Shown: one piece after another, positions 1 to 12,645 of the stretch
Layout: each line of letters opens with the position of its first letter
How positions within the stretch are numbered: the first letter of the stretch is position 1
NCBI GenBank assembly: GCA_039881145.1
Contig: JAYKKI010000095.1
Location: 1,901,001 to 1,965,000 of the forward strand
Source: Druceiella hillmani
Lineage: Eukaryota > Arthropoda > Insecta > Lepidoptera > Hepialidae
Length of the DNA: 64,000 bases
Direction of reading: 5' to 3'
Notes under the pieces: model-generated
Databases searched by the model: none
What the model was told of the DNA's origin: nothing
The model's input: only the letters and a program-made list of their open reading frames with translations
Position numbers and translations under genes: made by a program

Positions 1-1610
1 ATGTAAACATCTAACGATATATAGAATTTCTATTATGTAACTATTTACCAATATTAATATTAATTTTCACCATACAAATATATGGTCTAGTAATCTTCAC
101 AAGCGTAAATATATCTAAAAACTATGGGGTTATAATATATAATACATATATAATAAAAAAAACTATGAGGTTATAGAACAGTCGTCCAGTTAACTGTAAT
201 TAAACTTCTATCCTTCATTCCATTTCAAAAGATAATGTTAGTAAACAAAGGGAACTGAGAGTTCGGGTACTGTCAACCTTTTTGTCGTAAATAAAAATTA
301 GTAGTGTGATATGGATTCATTCAGTTTTCCAATTAAATCATTTCCAATTAGATAAACAATTTATGGACATACAAACACCCGGCAATCGAACCTGATACAG
401 TCAATAATTGAAAATGTATAGTCAAATAAGAGTGAAAGCTTAGTTACTATAAAACACTTCTAAATAGTTTTTATAAATATTCTATACCGCAAAATAAAAT
501 TAGCACCATGTTTTTTTACGATTTTTACGCTAAATAATTGGTATAAGTTTAATTTATTTGTTATGTCTCGTTTATCCTTCTTTTTTCACCATAAAAATAC
601 GGAATATCATCTATTTCAAATTGAAACTGTTTTTGCAGCTATTTTACTCCAATGCATTACAGAGTAAATGATGGGTACCGAATAACATACATGGGTATAC
701 TTCATAAGTATCGGAATATTGATTATTTTTTCGAAAAGGTAGTATACTTCTGAGATTTGTGTTATCAACATGGTTGTCTATTTTTGTTCTTTATATTTCG
801 CAATCAAAATTAGTAAAATGATGTGATTTTAATATTTAAAACATTATTTATCGTGATAATGTATTAAGTTAATTTAGTGATCACAGCGCACGGTTTAATT
901 AATGTTATGGATGAAATACAAAGACTTTTGTAAATAAACATCCAATAATTGACCATATATTTGTGCCAAACATATTTTAACTGTCAAATTGGTTTGTTTA
1001 CAAACATTCTCTTTTGTAATGGAACTGAGTATAATTACATTGTTTTTCATAATTTTGTTTTTAGCTGATTCAGATTATCTGGCATAAAATTCTGAAAACT
1101 ACGTTTTTTTAAGTCCTTATAAATTGGTGTTTTAAAATTTTCATGCGAACTTAACATCTCAATAGTTCATACAAAATGTTTTTAAGTGTGAACTATTTAG
1201 ATGTTAAGTTCTAGTTTCTACGTTAAAAGGTTTAGAAAAAAATATGTCATGACATCAAGTGATATCTCTATAGCTATTTTATATAAAATTCTATATTAAA
1301 CAGTTTTAGAAACCGACGTTTCTTTTTATATAGACCATATTTAACATATTTATAATTTATAATTGCATGCTTTGTTTCCGTTCCAAAATTTCGATATATA
1401 TACTAGAGAATTAATTATTGGAGTATATGCTGGTTAGCATACTTTATCGCTATTTCAAATTTCAAGTTTATACGTGGAACTATGAAATTAAGAGTTATAG
1501 CCATAATTTCTGTGTAAACTTCTATTTTTCAAAACTTTGACAGAAATATGGGGGAGAACACGTTTTTGTAAACATTTATAGCAATTAAACTTTTCTGTAG
1601 ATTGTACATG
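1..1610. other. Unique AT-rich sequence, no gene seen
   Basis: Both strands are full of stops and I see no recognisable protein, tRNA or mobile-element domain. Short homopolymer and TA runs are common. Treated as intergenic or intronic. Confidence 0.6.

Positions 1611-1611
<1 letters not shown>

Positions 1612-1655
<44 letters not shown>
1612..1655. repeat. (TA)n microsatellite
   Basis: An uninterrupted run of about 22 TA dinucleotides. The apparent Tyr-Ile reading frame across it is an artefact of the repeat. Confidence 0.95.
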
Positions 1656-1657
<2 letters not shown>

Positions 1658-2558
1658 CACGTAAGACTATTCAAATTGAGACTTGCCTCTTTCATATAAG
1701 AATTTAATTTACAAGGATTGTTTATTTTTCGCAAAGTTAACTTTTTTGGCATTATTGAATGAAAAGCCCTATTTTTAGCCGATATTACATACCGATTTAA
1801 CATACCGATAAAAGAATATAATAACAACACAGATGTTTCCAGTACGACCACTGGAAATAGATTAACAAATTTTGAAAAATTAAAAATCCTAAACATGCAT
1901 TTTTTTTATTTCCAACTCTGTCCATTATTTGGTTACACATCTCCAAACGTTCAAAGAAATAATAAATTATCGAATAAGTCCTAGAAAAGTATAAATACTA
2001 AAAATTCTTATTGAGTAGTATGCCTAATATTTTTTCCAAAGATAAAGAAATGAAATGAACCATGAAAAACGGTCCACACGAAAATATATTAATTCTTAGA
2101 AATTGTACTTTCCTAGTGATCGAGTATTACTTTGATTGATAACGGTTTAGTAGGTATTTTTAGTTATAGTTATTTTATTGTATTATTTGTAGAATTCAAT
2201 ACACATACCCATATACTCTCCCCTATTTATGTACCTACAAAGGTTTACTTAGCCATGTTATAAAAATAATTCTGCTCCTGTTCGTATAGAAAATAAATTA
2301 AATATAAAAATGAAATTTGTATCTGAAAGCAATAATCAGGTCATTTATTTATTCTTTTATATAAATGACCAACTGTATATTTACGATAAATCTGGCGATA
2401 AAACGAAAATACACATGAATACAAAATAAGTTAACTTTCGATTTCTCGTTTGATTTTGATCTCCAAAGCAAATTCGGAAGACAAATATTTACTTAAACCA
2501 CTGAGAAATCGATCATCGCTTAATCATTTATTTTGCTTCATTTCAATCTTTTGATATA

Positions 2559-2619
<61 letters not shown>

Positions 2620-2690
2620 TATGTGTTATGATCATGAATTTAAAAACAAAACTTCTGGAGTCGAAAATATTGCTTCATAGACTTTATCTC
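1655..2690 (+). repeat. Old diverged repeat, copy 1
   Basis: It aligns in the same orientation with 39737-40770. Matching landmarks include ATTTAATTTACAAGG, AACTCTGTC with CATTATTT, GCCTAATATTTT, TTGATAACGGTT, ACTGTATATTT and TACTTAAACCA. Divergence is high (perhaps 65-70% identity by eye) with many small indels, so this event is far older than the A/B duplication. No coding capacity is seen. It may be an ancient tandem duplication or a degraded transposon. Confidence 0.75.
2554..2617. repeat. (TA)n microsatellite, interrupted once
   Basis: About 64 bases of TA repeat with one TACATA interruption. It lies within the old diverged repeat and is missing from the partner copy, so it expanded after the two separated. 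Confidence 0.9.
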
Positions 2691-2699
2691 TATAATACA

Positions 2700-4380
2700 G
2701 TAAATGGTATAGAATTATGAAGAAAAAATAAAAATTCTGAAGGGATAAACTGTTTAGTTTTAAATATGAACCTAGCGTTACCAACAATAACTTCAAATAT
2801 ATTTGCACTTTGCAATAGATTAAACACGATATAGACATTAACAGGTTAGAATATTGAACATGAGACTTACCTTTTTCGTCTACGTCCTTTTTGGTCAGTG
2901 CCTTCTCTGCTTACTGCATTATGTACTAGAACAGTGGCCGAAAAGTTCGAAAATCGTCTCGTCGTGCACAAAACCACTGCCCCGTAGCTACTCGTAAATA
3001 CAGAAATTATTGGTAATAAAGAATCCTGAAAGAGAATCCAATTTTCTAAAAAGAAAATTGCATACCTCCTCCTGTTTTTGTCAAACCCAATATCGATTTA
3101 ATAGAAATTTATAACTTCCATTTTCACATTTTTTTATGTTCACTTGAAACTCGTTTTTTTATGTTTACTTGAGTTGAGTAGACTCTAAGCTACACATAAA
3201 CTTAAAAAGATATAGAATATTGCTATTAAGTTATTTGCAAATGGTAATGTTATTTTTCAACAATAAAATATAATGCCTAGTAAATCTTACACTAGCATCA
3301 TTTTTATAGTTTTCGTACAAATTTAGGGTAAACTTCGAGGAGACAGTGTTTCTTCATAATTTTGACTTCAGTTATTTTGGAAATAGAGGGGAGGAATATA
3401 TTTATTGCAAAAAATTTCCATAATATGGGACAATTATATATAAAGTTCCGAAATATTATTTTAGTTGCAAGAGTTTAAAAGAAACCAACGACTAACGTGA
3501 TGGCCAATATAAACATTTTCCTAGAATATTATAAGATTGTTCTAAGAGAAAAACAACTCTTGATAAAAAGTGCTCTGTGAAGCTAAAGTCTTGCAACCGC
3601 CTGATGGCAGTTCCCGCCTTATTTTATTTCACCTCGGTAGTTTGTTTCCATTATGCTCGACTCTCCACAAAGGTGACTTAGTTTTGCACGTTCTTTTTTA
3701 TCTTACGATGCCGCTTTTCCTGCCATACTTCGTACTAGCCGCAAAATGTTTTATCCTTCTTTTTACGAAGTACTTCTCACATGTAGTTTGTTAGTTTTTC
3801 TCATTCTTAGGCAAACCATTTCAAAAACTTTAAAAGGAAAATTATTTAAAAAATCCAGGCCGCGTGCAATTGAAAACTATTTTAGATTTTATGTTATAAG
3901 TGGTAATATTACAAATAAATAAATATATGTATTTATATAATTATATATATATATATATATAAATACAATATTAATATATTAAATAATACTTTATTAGATA
4001 CAGTTCAATGCACGTTATAAGATTCCTTATTTCAACCGACACCTATAATTGCCGTGAAAAAAGGTAAAAGTAGTGTTATGCGTCTTGGAAGTTTTTAATT
4101 TGTCCTATTTAGTAGGTACATTAGTAACTTATTCTCACTGATCTTAGTTATGCATCTATTGATTCATTTTTGACTGGTGTGGCAGACAAGTGGATTATGT
4201 GTAAGCATTCACTTCAGCCACGTCGAAAATACGTCTTGTTTAAACATTTTTGTCTAAACAATTTGGAAACACGCCGAGATTGCGTGAAGTTTGTCTTACG
4301 CGGGATAGAACCAACATATGTATGTACCTCCCTGCTTATCTAACTTCAAAATGGATTAATACTTTGCAACTGGCTTTATT
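2700..4380. other. AT-rich sequence, no gene seen; slightly GC-richer patch at 3570-3740
   Basis: The patch at 3570-3740 has a short open frame on the plus strand with no ATG-led gene structure and no protein family I recognise. It may be a fragment of an unidentified transposon. A short (TA)n run lies at 3941-3961. Nothing else stands out. Confidence 0.5.
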
Positions 4381-4575
4381 TATCTACCTACTTTAATGTA
4401 TCTAATTGATTCATTTGACAGACGTATTTTACGAGAGCAATCTCTTACAACCAACCATCACACATGTCCAGCTCGGTTCTACGAACGGTCGGGAATCGAA
4501 CCCAGGACCCCGCGGTGCACCGCATTGACCGTATGCCTTGTGATCAACCCAACACATCACGGCGGCGACATATAT
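4372..4575 (-). mobile_element. tRNA-derived SINE, near full length
   Basis: Read on the minus strand, the right-hand end gives a tRNA-like head. A B-box match GGTTCGATTCC lies in the sequence complementary to about 4493-4503. Upstream is a weak A-box-like stretch around TGATGTGTTGGG. The head is followed by a body containing GGTTGTAAGAGATTGCTCT and an A-rich tail ending in GATAAATAAA. The same body and tail recur at 22388-22482, 59025-59118 and 49600-49712, which supports a dispersed family. tRNA-derived SINEs are transcribed by RNA polymerase III and mobilised by a partner LINE; that is family knowledge, not shown here. Confidence 0.75.
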
Positions 4576-4579
4576 ACTT

Positions 4580-5670
4580 TACAATTATCTCTATAACTTG
4601 TAACAATAATTGTTTTTAACATTTCCATGGTTGTAGTTTACGAAGTTCCCTTCGAATTATTCCCTTCAGACAAAATATCAAAACTTATCGGGTTGTCCCG
4701 TTATAATTACTAGTCTAGATTAATCCCAATTTTATGATAAGGCTGTCACCTAATTCTATTGTCTACAATGATAGCGACCTTTTTATATCGAATAAACTCA
4801 ATCAAAATTAGACATCAAGGAGATCCTAAAATTAACCGACCAATTCTATGATTATAGTCGGGCCTTTAAGCCATTATTGAATATCACATATCACACATCC
4901 TATCTGAGATTCCTGTACTTACCACACTGATAATTAAATAAACGTACAATTATCACACTGCTGCACTATTACATCTCTTTAAATATATTTTAGTGACTCG
5001 TGATATTACATATCTGCTAAAGGTATATGTGTAATACTTAATAACTTATACCAGTGTAGGTATATTAAAATGTATATGGACCTATGCTACACTGTTGTGG
5101 TACATATAACCAATGGTAATATAACCACTTCGTTTTACTAAGCCTCAAAACGAAATTAAAATATTTGATTAACAGATTCCTTTCAATGGTACGAGAGTGA
5201 TGTGTCACGCGTACCGATTTGGAAGTTATAATTCTTCAGCTTCACCAGCCGTTGGTCCTACCGCCCAGGCGCTACCTGTCCATGGAATAACGCAAAGAGC
5301 CAATACATTCCCGCGGCTCATATTAAATGACTGTCACATTTTATAACTGCGGCAAACTCCTAATTCTTTTAAGGTGTATTTATTTAGTTATTTCAATTTT
5401 TATATCCCAGTCTCGCTCGTATCGTCAACAATATTTTAAAAGCACATCATCAAAAAATATTCTTGAAAATAGAACGCGTTGGTAATTTAACTTTAAAGCA
5501 TTCGAGAAGTTATTAATTAGCGCAAGCATCTTTAATAGATTTCCATAATAAAAACTAAATAACTAATAATAATCTTCGATTCTAGGCTGGTGTATGACGA
5601 GTTCAGTATATTATTTCTACAAGTTCCGAGCCACCACCAACACCCCAACACTCCACGTACAGACTTAGAT
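4580..5670. other. AT-rich sequence, no gene seen; GC-richer patch at 5190-5330
   Basis: The 5190-5330 patch includes a small inverted repeat (GGTACG and CGTACC about 16 bases apart) and has no open frame of note. It could be an old transposon end. The rest is unremarkable. Confidence 0.45.
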
Positions 5671-5671
5671 C

Positions 5672-5737
5672 TTATTTCACTCTATCATTCTGGTTTTGCA
5701 TTTATTTATGCAAAATGAGGACGATATAGTGAAATAA
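5672..5737. ncRNA. Near-perfect 66-base hairpin, microRNA-precursor-like or miniature transposon
   Basis: The two 30-base arms (5672-5701 and 5708-5737) pair at 25 positions plus two G-U wobbles, around the 6-base loop TTATTT. The outer stem begins TTATTTCACT and closes AGTGAAATAA; the inner stem is TTTTGCAT with ATGCAAAA. Size and small internal mismatches resemble a pre-miRNA, but a perfect-ended miniature inverted-repeat element would look the same. No second copy was seen in the window. Confidence 0.35.
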
Positions 5738-6830
5738 TATAATTAGAATAAAATTTAATTTATAGAGAGAAAGTGGAGATGGAAAAATATACATCGTTAG
5801 AGAATATGTCTTTTAGCTGACTTTGTGCCATTATATTTAGTTTCAGACCATATAAGCCGAGATCAAGTAAGATAACGAGACAGAGCTCTACCAAGCTACA
5901 TTTTTGGAAGGTAATAATCACCTACAGTGATAGTTATATACAACAGCATTTGAGAAAGTTATTACTTCTTTTTTCAAAGCCAAGGTTAAAGTTACATAAA
6001 TTCTGTAACTTCATAAAACCGTTCACGATAATGTGTGCTGGATATATTCTAGATATAATAGGCCCATATTCTGCTACTACAATGGATGTCGAGATTGCGA
6101 AGCAGATTCACCATTTTTTCATAAAAGCATATATTAGTTTTGACTTCCGGAATTCAATTCATCATATCGCACGGAGATATGTCCATTTGACCAGCTACAC
6201 GAAGCTCAGCTAGTCCAAATAATGCAATAAAACTGAAGATGGGTTTAGAGACAATAAACGACCGATTTAAACGTGAATCGAAAATGTTTTTAATCGCACT
6301 GTACCAAATACATTTCACAATTTGGAAATAGTGGCAGCCCTTATTAATTGTTTTCAGGAGCCTTATGAAAATAGTCAGCATTCGAATGATTTCATCAACG
6401 TGATTAATTAAAACACACACAAGCCCAACGTTTCGACAAACAATATCGAAGGACACAATTTGAATGGATAGAGAGCAGATTACACACCACTGGAAGCAAA
6501 CAGTTGAGAAGTTGCAAATTTTCCACAATTAACACACGTAGAGCTGAATCTCTTCGCGATCGGGATATAAAACGTCAAAATAGTCACATGAAAAAAGAAC
6601 CTGTATAAAATTGTCGTGTATAGGTAATCTGAAATTATAAATATTATCAATGAGAAAAACAATACACTTATAAGATGCAGGACACACATATATTTTATAT
6701 AATCCAAAGACAGAGAGTAGAACCGCAATAAAGCTATTATCGTTCCTACATTCGAAACTGGAATACATTGTTTAGCTGAGCCCTTTTTGTAAACATTATA
6801 TGCCACATTAGATGGATCAGACATGGAAAT
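5738..6830 (-). other. Two overlapping minus-strand open frames, unrecognised, probably not a gene
   Basis: A 114-codon ATG frame (6824 to 6480) encodes a hydrophobic product with membrane-like stretches such as LISVLFFSLIIFIISDYL. It overlaps a 124-codon frame lacking ATG (6528 to 6154) in another phase. Together they could be a frameshifted membrane-protein relic. I do not recognise a family and see no convincing splice sites. A hydrophobic composition is expected by chance in AT-rich DNA, so I give this low weight. Confidence 0.2.
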
Positions 6831-7214
6831 GAAATAAGTTATCCTGTTTCAGATTTTCAGGTAAGATTTTAATAAGTACAGGAAATATGTAACTATGAAA
6901 TATATAAAAAAAAATATTTACATAATATTGTAATTTCTTTCTGTTTATATCAACTTTCAATAAATTCATAAAAACACATTCATACATATTGTTACTGTCT
7001 ATTACCACTACACTACAATTTTTGCTACGAAAAAATAGAAAAATGCAACTTTTTAAAATTTTTACTGGCTTACAATTAAATTAAGCAAACGATTCCAACA
7101 ACTGTAGTATACGTTTTGATATCATGCCAATTACTATAACAAAAATTATGACATTTTGCGCCAAATGGGCTATTTTCTATAAACCATGCACATTCTCATT
7201 TTAAAATTCTTTTC

Positions 7215-7300
<86 letters not shown>
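7215..7300. repeat. (TA)n microsatellite with TG interruptions
   Basis: About 86 bases of TA repeat interrupted by two TGTA units. Confidence 0.95.
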
Positions 7301-7302
<2 letters not shown>

Positions 7303-7937
7303 TGGAATTTCTCTCAAATAATTTATGTAATTGTAATATCTACATTTATTACCAATTAAAGTATTTCTGCCTTTGAAGATTACAGACGGGTCTCAAAATT
7401 TTGTTGGATAATCCCATAATTCACTCTTAGTAAATATTCGTTCGATATTCTCTCAATTTTCAATAAATCCTTCTTTCTGTTTATTCCTCTTACAGTATAT
7501 ACTTTTATATTATTATCCTAAACCAACTTTCTGTCCCTTGCAAACGTACTATCCAAAAACAAACAAGTCATCATCAGATCCATCGTTGTACTCCCATAAT
7601 TACTATGCTATCTGAAACAGGTTCCTAAACAGTACCATTCTTTAAAGTCATTTCCGTCTTCTTCGAGACGATAATTTACCCCGAAAGCTGTCCATTATAG
7701 CATTCGCTCTCCACTGCCATCATTGAAAATTGATGGTCATTAAGTATTAAACTTTTTGATTAATTATTCCTGAGAAGTAATATTTTTTCTTTGAATCCAT
7801 TAAGTTTGAAAACACCTTAATTCTAAATACATTAGTCAAATACAATATGTATCAGATGGAGCATTACTCTGAAATATGAAAGTAACACGTATCATTACTA
7901 ATAATGACAAGTATAACACAGTTGAAAATATGTTTAT
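7301..7937. other. AT-rich sequence, no gene seen
   Basis: Short stop-rich frames on both strands and no repeat partner found in this window. Confidence 0.5.
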
Positions 7938-8045
7938 TTATCTCTTTATTGAATATATTTGGCGTTAATTTTGTAGAAATTCATTATTCACAATTAAATG
8001 AAACTACGTGATGTAACATTATTTCTACTAACTTTAAGTTCTTTA

Positions 8046-8087
8046 CCACGACCTATGTTTCGTTGTATTACAACATCTTCAGGTGGG
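8046..8087 (-). ncRNA. Hammerhead-ribozyme-like motif, left arm of copy 1
   Basis: On the minus strand: stem I half CCAC, core CTGAAGA (8076-8082), stem II GTTGT/ACAAC, GAAA (8058-8061), short stem III region, then GTC (8050-8052) followed by GTGG pairing back to CCAC. One extra U lies between the core and stem II, and stem III carries a CATAGG variant instead of CCTAGG. These two departures make self-cleavage uncertain. Confidence 0.45.
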
Positions 8088-8130
8088 CTGTTAGCAAAGA
8101 GCTAATAGCCCACCAATCTTTGCTAATAGC

Positions 8131-8171
8131 CCATCTGAAGATATTGTAATACAACGAAACCTAGGTCGTGG
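8131..8171 (+). ncRNA. Hammerhead-ribozyme-like motif, right arm of copy 1
   Basis: CCAT, CTGAAGA (8135-8141), stem II with arms TTGT/ACAA, GAAA (8156-8159), CCTAGG, GTC (8165-8167), then GTGG. CCAT and GTGG form stem I with one wobble pair. The segment ACCTAGGT is self-complementary, so stem III could be completed by pairing of two molecules, as known for minimal hammerheads in animal retroelements. Confidence 0.45.
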
Positions 8172-8240
8172 TGAAGAACTTAAAGAAAGTAGAAATAATA
8201 CTACATCACGTAGTTTCATTTAATTGTGTTATCTCTTTAT

Positions 8241-10212
8241 AGAAACTTACGTTAAAGTTATTAATAAAAAATATAGAATATATGAAAGAATAATAAAAAA
8301 ATGCTTAAAATATTACACAAACAGTAACTAAAAATCGTACAAAAAGAACAGCAATACAAATTACCATCACACTGACTAATGATCTATTGTGTCAAGATAT
8401 CGATCTAGTATCTCGCAACAGCATGTTAATCAATATACAAACAATACTAAGTTTTCTTATGTATAGAACCATGTACTTATATACCATTATCTCCCACACG
8501 AATTATATTTCCATGTTTTCTCTTATTTGACGTCAAATGCCTTACTCCTCTATTCTGATATACTTATTTTACTTCACACATTCTTATACTACCATTCTTT
8601 AGAGACTCCTTAATTTGATTCAATTATTTCTTTCTCTCAAAATATTGATCATAAATTATTACCAAAGAATCAAAATAAACCTATTAAGTTTGAGGATAAG
8701 TAGTACGAGGAAGGATCCGTACACAATTAGGCATATACAGTATATATCATCGCTAAATAGCGCCACTTCAATTCGAAATAATGCATCATGGGTATATTCC
8801 CATACATTTATTTGTTTATAAAGTCATACCACTTTCTAATACATTTAAAATTTGTATGTATATACCTATAACTTATACTTAAACGATAAACGTAAGAGTT
8901 GAGCCAATATTACATAAACACCTTTCTTAGCAATCGTTGGTGAATTTGACTTGTCTCAAAATCCCTCCCATTTGCATAGTTTTAAAAAAGAAGTTTAAAA
9001 AAAGAAAAGGTTAACACAATTCTATTTCAAAGCCAATTTCAGTTCAAAGTCAAGGTTGTTTACAATTCAAAAATATAAATGAATACCATTTTAAGATCTT
9101 TAACATCTATAATTCGCCCAAATATTTAAGACTAAAAAATACTGTCGTCGATTTTTAAAATGAACTTATTTGGAAAATTGTTAATACGATATTGTTTAAT
9201 TTTTCATTTAGATAAATTGTTATTTATTTCTTAGTAATAATATAAGCCCAATTTTATTAACGATTTCAGAACAAATCTGCATGGTTTAATTACTAGTTAA
9301 CACGACACTCTCAAATGTCCCTTTAAACCAATCAGAACGTTTGAATCTTTTGGAAGAGATAGTGATTATCAGTTATTGTTTTTAGAATAGCAGTACACAT
9401 AAAGTGTATCTGTGTTTTTTTTTAATATGATAATACGTTCTTCAATGAATGGAATTAGTGAATATGTCGTTTTTTTTGTGCGACCGAAAATATTTGAATG
9501 ACTATAGTTTATGACTATAGATTGACGTATGCTTTGAAGTCTGTATGTAATGAAAGCTATAATAATACTAACAAAGGTCTTAGGTTGGATTAGCGATACC
9601 CGAATCGACCTTAGTTAAAAGTGCGTAATTAGATTCTAAAAGGAAATAATTTGAACTTTAATTATTGCGCATGCGTGCACAAACTAATTTTGAAATACAA
9701 ATATTGATGTGATTCAATGAATATGTGATGAAATAAAATGCATTTATAGAAAATAAATAAATTATAAGTGAAAGCAAATGTATCAAATTAAGCGCACATA
9801 TTTAAATTTTTTTTTTTCGTAGTGACAATTTGACAATTGACGAAGTGTAACGTACACATTGCCAAACTGACAATTGGCGCTCTTTACATAGGTGTTAATT
9901 TACACATGATTACGTTTGCATACAAAATTTAAACTTTAATTATTTTATAATCTAAGCAACTGATTTAAAAAAGGAACATTTTTCCGGATTAAACATGATT
10001 ATTGCACAAATAGTTGAAGCGGTGCTATTTCGTGACGATGTGTCCTGTGTTAATTTTTAATGTTTAAGTACAGTATTTCTATTAATTTATTTACGAATCT
10101 TAATATTATTTTCGTTGTGAAAAGTGACTTGACAATATTGCAAACCCGTTAAGTTTTGAAATCCTTATAAATTCTGTGTTTTATTTGATACTTTAACGAC
10201 AAAAGAAATGTA
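8241..10212. other. AT-rich sequence, no gene seen
   Basis: No convincing coding frame, RNA gene or repeat partner. It contains scattered poly-T runs (for example 9416-9423 and 9811-9818). Similarity to block B begins only at about 10213. Confidence 0.5.
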
Positions 10213-11394
10213 AATACTACTCCCAGAGAACAATCGAGATATATGCTTTTACGACAAATAATTTCCTGCAAATCTACAGATGGGTAATCTAACAAGAATT
10301 CCGTTTATTTCCTTTTGAGTTTGGAACCATAAAAATATCGAAATAAAAGCCACACTTATACGATTTCTATTCTTTACTGTTGTGAAGATACATACAGACT
10401 TCGAAGTATAAGTGAAAATCCATAAACATCAATGGATATGGCGCACACCCGATCTTTGGGTCGACAGCTTCAGTTCATTCGCGTTCAAATAACATCATAA
10501 TAAATCCGTATGAATAAACTATTAAAATATTTTTTTGTTTTTATAAGAGCAATTAATATAAATAATTTATTTTTTGTTGTCATTCACACTTTGTATACAT
10601 TTTTCCAATAATAACTTCCTTTAATACTTTCCTAATATTTATAACTAATCGCGCACTTAACATGTAAAGAAAGATAAGACCCCAGATATTGATTTAAATA
10701 TCAGTTTTAATACAATTTAATTAAGTTTCGGAAGGACTGCAAGATTACTGAAAGATTTACTAATATTGTGAAAATTCTACTCTTATCTGCTTTCTGACAA
10801 GCAATCGAATTTCCATTTTTTTATGAATGACGATAGGTGTATGGTTCATTGAATTTAATTTCGTTAACGTCTGTATTTGTGTTTACTACCGCTGAAAAAT
10901 ACTTCCAGAATAACGTATGAGTGCTTTAGGCTAGTACCTTTTTCATTTCGATATTATGAAAAAATAAGAGCCCAGAACCTCATCAAGCTTAAAAAATTTT
11001 AAACAGTTTTAAATATTATTTTAACCCACCTTATACAGTTAATACCATAGACTTTAATTGGCTTATAAGATCTAGTTCATAAACCTTGTCGCAATATCGC
11101 TTAACGGTAACAAGGGGCGGTATAACTTCCTCTTCTTAGCGTTAAAGTGATTAACTCACTCACAGTTTTAGGCAAATTAAGTTAAAAGAATGCTTTAACT
11201 CACTACTAAGACAACGATTTTAGACATGTAATAACAGTCAGAACTTTCGTGAATCACATCCAAGCTCGGCCGAATACCTTTGAACATATTAACAAATTGA
11301 ATCTCTTTGAAAATAGATTTAAAATTTAAAAAAAAATAAAGTGAACAATTCATGATATGCGCCAAATGTTTGCCAAAATATTTATTTTACGCAA

Positions 11395-11770
11395 AATGCA
11401 AATACAAATAACATTAATATTTAGTTTCCGTCGATATTTTGCCAAAGTTAATGTATTAAACGATCAAATGGACGCCCTATTACGCCCTATTAAACGATCA
11501 AATAGATGCAAATGCAAATACAAATTACATTAATATTTAGTTTCCATGGATATCGTGCCATAGTTAATTTATTACACTGTATTAAACGATCAAATGGATG
11601 CCCTATTACACCCTATTAAATAATCAAATAGACGTAGATGCAAATATAAATTACATTAATAATTTAGTTTCCACTAAAAATTGTTATTTCACAAATCCGG
11701 GCATATTCCACCATAGTCAATTTATTATTAGTTTAAACAAATTAGGGATCAATCATAGCGTATATATTCA
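11395..11770 (+). repeat. Three-unit tandem repeat of about 125 bp (block A)
   Basis: Each unit contains ATGCAAATACAAAT-like sequence, ACATTAATATTTAGTTTCC, GTGCCATAGTTAAT-like sequence and GATCAAATGGATGCCCTATT. The octamer-like word ATGCAAAT recurs in the units. Units differ by substitutions and small indels, so the array is old and was already present before the A/B duplication (partner at 46610-47005). A 62-codon open frame over the last unit shows no protein identity. Confidence 0.8.
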
Positions 11771-12489
11771 TTTTAATTCGTCATAATGAAATAATGTAAG
11801 CACTTTTGTTAGTAATCCGATTTATTAACAAATTATTTCTTTAAATGTTAATATAGAATTTTTCATCTTTTACTTTGGTTTTCAAATAATACAATTATAA
11901 TGTAATTTTTATTCTTCTCAGTTAGCCAAAAAGATGCGGAAATCATCGATTATATTAACGTAAATGGTTCAAAATATCAAACAACGTAATTTGACGTTTA
12001 CATTGCAAGTAATAAACGCAAACTATAGTCACACGCTGATTTGTAACGAACACGTTTAGCAATCATATAACTTCATTGACATACTTTAACAATTTGAGCT
12101 TACAAAAACTTTATTACGCAATACACATTTTTCACACACTACTTTGATATAAATATTACAATTTTCATTCAAAATGAACTTTAAGTACAAACGCAACTTA
12201 AATTTACAACAAAATGTGAGTAAAGGTTCTAAGTACTAAAACATAGCAGGAATGACCTCTCAACTCTAAAGCGATATAATACTCTAAAAATTACAAATCA
12301 ACCATTAGTAATGAATAACCTAGATAATTGTACCAAACTAGGTAATTAACCCCATTAATTTAAGTATTTATTTTACTATGCAATATTTAAGATCACCTTT
12401 CATATTTTGCCAATAAATAAATATTTTAGATCAGCTTATATTTAATTTGACAAATACGTTACGTAAGAACTAACTATTCATCTTCGATA

Positions 12490-12645
12490 GAAAGTGACGT
12501 GACAATCTATGGGACCTGCCGGAAGTCAATTTAGCGAAAGAGGGCAGGTATGAGCCGAAAATAAATGTTGAATTATGGATAAATTTTAACCCTTGTCATT
12601 CGTCCATTAACCGCTGTTCGTTCAATTTATAGGCCGTCAACTTTT
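12490..12645 (+). repeat. Dispersed repeat family R, copy in block A
   Basis: Characterised by a GC-richer stretch (GGGACCTGCCGGAAGTC, AGAGGGCAGGT) followed by TGAATTATGGATAAATTTTA and ACCCTTGTCA. The TGAATTATGG-ACATTTTAACCC signature recurs at 38405-38520, 42290-42425 (minus) and 47715-47890. Probably a transposon of unknown class; no terminal repeats or coding region are visible. Confidence 0.6.

Larger units (their letters stand above)
7950..8228 (+). mobile_element. Foldback element, copy 1 (hammerhead-like arms, 12-bp target-site duplication)
   Basis: A 279-bp element flanked by the direct repeat TTATCTCTTTAT at 7938-7949 and 8229-8240. It has a 40-bp left-end segment (TGAATATATTTGGCG...), then two arms of about 100 bp in inverted orientation around a short loop. 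The arms start CACAATTAAATGAAACTACG. Each arm carries a hammerhead-like core, one per strand. It has no coding capacity. The 12-bp duplication fits target-primed retrotransposition better than the 2-9 bp of common cut-and-paste DNA transposons. Penelope-like elements are a plausible source, because they can carry hammerhead motifs and inverted terminal repeats. Confidence 0.85.

Noticed and set aside
4485..4560. Possible functional tRNA gene on the minus strand
   Set aside because: Only the B-box region is good; no complete cloverleaf with anticodon and acceptor stem could be formed, and the sequence runs into a SINE body and tail.
6154..6824. Insect chemoreceptor pseudogene
   Set aside because: The overlapping frames are hydrophobic, but I could not find any family motif, conserved C-terminal signature or splice structure. 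Reported only as unrecognised open frames.
7950..8228. Ordinary DNA-transposon MITE
   Set aside because: The inverted arms suggested this at first, but the 12-bp target-site duplication, the 40-bp asymmetric end and the hammerhead-like arms fit a retroelement better. Not fully excluded.
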